From RYN-230 sp963782185 (lineage in GTDB: Bacteria; Actinomycetota; Actinomycetes; Streptosporangiales; Streptosporangiaceae), in contig CAWAJB010000029.1 of the NCBI GenBank assembly GCA_963782185.1, positions 62,001 to 126,000 of the forward strand: a DNA stretch of 64,000 nucleotides, in the 5' to 3' direction. The notes below the pieces were generated by a model. It ran no database searches. It worked only from the letters and a program-made list of their open reading frames with translations, and was not told where the DNA came from. The first letter of the stretch is position 1. Each line of letters begins with the position of its first letter. Positions 63,215 to 64,000 of this stretch are shown here, one piece after another. The translations under genes and the position numbers were made by a program.

Positions 63215-63239
63215 AGTTCCATGTTACGGAACTCTGTTC
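63215..63239. promoter_or_regulatory. IclR-type operator candidate in the iclR-mttB intergenic region
   Basis: AGTTCC, 7 bases, GGAACT (63215-63233) overlaps GAAC-TCT-GTTC (63229-63239), so one GGAACT is shared by two inverted repeats. The surrounding 63211-63260 is AT-rich, as expected of the divergent promoters. Confidence 0.6.
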
Positions 63240-63296
63240 TACTATGTGATATTACGTAGCGGTGCCAGGGAGGGTCAAGACGGGCCGGAGGTGGCG

Positions 63297-64000
63297 ATGT
63301 TCCGCAACACGATGCCGCGCTACGAGATCCTCTCCCCGGACGCCATCGGCGTGCTGGACAGGGGATGGCGGCGCATCGTTTCGGAGATCGGCGTGCAGTT
63401 CGCCAAGCCGGAGGCGCTGGAGCTGTTCCGCCGCGCGGGGCAGAAGGTCTCCGGCGAGGTGGTGTTCCTCGACCCGGAGTTCGTGCTCGAGCAGGTGGCC
63501 AAGGCGCCGCGGGAGTTCGGCATCCAGGCCCGCAACCCGGCCAACAGCGTGCACATCGGCGGCGACCAGATGGTATTCGGCGGGGTCTACGGGTGCCCGT
63601 TCGTGCGCGAGGGAGACGTCCGCCGCGACGCGACCATGGAGGACTTCCGCCGGCTGAGCATGCTGGCCCAGTCCTTCCCCCAGCTGGACACGGCCGGGGG
63701 CGTCATCTGCGAGCCGAACGACACGCCGCTCGACTCCCGCCACCTCGACATGATCTACGCGCTGCAGACGGTGACCGACAAGATCTATATGGGCAACGTG
63801 GTATCCGGGCCCAACGCGGCCGACACGATCGCGATGACCGAGATCCTGTTCGGCGGCGGTGCGGGCCGGGAGAAGGGCCGCGCGTCGGTCGAGCAGACCC
63901 CGGCCACGATCTCGCTGATCAACTGCAACTCGCCGCTGCGCTGGGACGACCGGATGCTGGACGCCCAGTTCGAGTATTGCGCCGCCAACCAGCCTGTGGT
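63297..64000 (+). CDS. MttB-family (trimethylamine methyltransferase-like) corrinoid methyltransferase, cut by window end
   Basis: 234 codons are visible and the frame is open at base 64000. ATG 63297 has GGAGG 5 bases upstream; GTG 63291 is in frame. The start (MPRYEILSPDAIGVLDRG), FAKPEALELFRRAG, VHIGGDQMVFGGVYGCPFV and QLDTAGGVICEPNDTP fit the MttB superfamily barrel. The region around the pyrrolysine position of archaeal MttB lies beyond the window. Non-pyrrolysine members demethylate glycine betaine, proline betaine or carnitine. Divergent from the IclR gene and from the whole corrinoid operon, it is the likely substrate-specific enzyme of the system. Confidence 0.88.
   Translation, partial: MFRNTMPRYEILSPDAIGVLDRGWRRIVSEIGVQFAKPEALELFRRAGQKVSGEVVFLDPEFVLEQVAKAPREFGIQARNPANSVHIGGDQMVFGGVYGCPFVREGDVRRDATMEDFRRLSMLAQSFPQLDTAGGVICEPNDTPLDSRHLDMIYALQTVTDKIYMGNVVSGPNAADTIAMTEILFGGGAGREKGRASVEQTPATISLINCNSPLRWDDRMLDAQFEYCAANQPV

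Noticed and set aside
63297..64000. Pyrrolysine-containing MttB
   Set aside because: No in-frame TAG is present in the visible part, no pyl genes are seen and the diagnostic region is outside the window.

Overview
The window is very GC-rich, with GTG/ATG starts, GGAGG ribosome sites and many 4-bp ATGA/GTGA gene overlaps. Together with an accessory SecA2, an actinobacterial-type HelD and dense IclR, GntR and SorC regulators, this points to a soil-type Actinomycete. The genus cannot be read from the sequence. No tRNA, rRNA, CRISPR array, transposase or origin was seen.

Layout. (1) 1-9.1 kb, housekeeping and flanking genes: 3' part of secA2, a deleted PLP-decarboxylase remnant, a frameshifted helD, a Y-family polymerase, a zinc/HTH protein, a PaaI thioesterase and two membrane proteins. 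(2) 9.2-35.7 kb, a large catabolic island. A leftward operon holds an Rpe-like epimerase, VOC protein, 2-hydroxyacid dehydrogenase, LsrK-like FGGY kinase, LsrF-like aldolase and truncated APC permease. A second leftward operon holds an SDR and a SorC regulator. A third holds GntR, enoyl-CoA hydratase, CaiB CoA-transferase, a solute-binding-like protein, a truncated SDR and a DUF4432 protein, with a cyclase following. Rightward genes are a KdaD-like FAH enzyme; then cyclase, SDR and D-threonine-aldolase-like protein; then APC permease, SDR, MBL hydrolase, class-III aminotransferase, PdxA-like dehydrogenase and a second FGGY kinase. Four promoter regions carry the same three-half-site element (GAGC-N4-GCTC-N15-GCTC), including the one in front of the SDR-sorC pair. 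I infer that one SorC regulator controls uptake and breakdown of a hydroxylated, possibly amino-bearing, C4-C6 compound. (3) 35.9-49.4 kb, mixed genes: K+ channel, histidine phosphatase, frameshifted GMC oxidoreductase, Orn/Lys/Arg-type decarboxylase, secreted GH9 protein, lspA, aldehyde dehydrogenase with IclR regulator, nucleotidyltransferase, metallophosphoesterase and an APC permease. (4) 49.5-64 kb, a one-carbon/demethylation region: a dimethylglycine/sarcosine-dehydrogenase-like flavoprotein with etfBA; a TPR/P-loop ATPase; then MttB-family methyltransferase (cut by the window end), divergent IclR regulator, corrinoid protein, methyl-THF methyltransferase, RACo-type corrinoid activator (frameshifted), DUF1638 protein and MetF-like reductase. 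This reads as a corrinoid-dependent N-methyl demethylation route feeding folate.

The window is unusually rich in short in-frame tandem repeats and in broken or trimmed genes: three with single-base-type frameshifts and three with clean segment deletions. The frameshifts could be real decay or assembly errors in GC-rich DNA. The deletions are harder to explain as errors.
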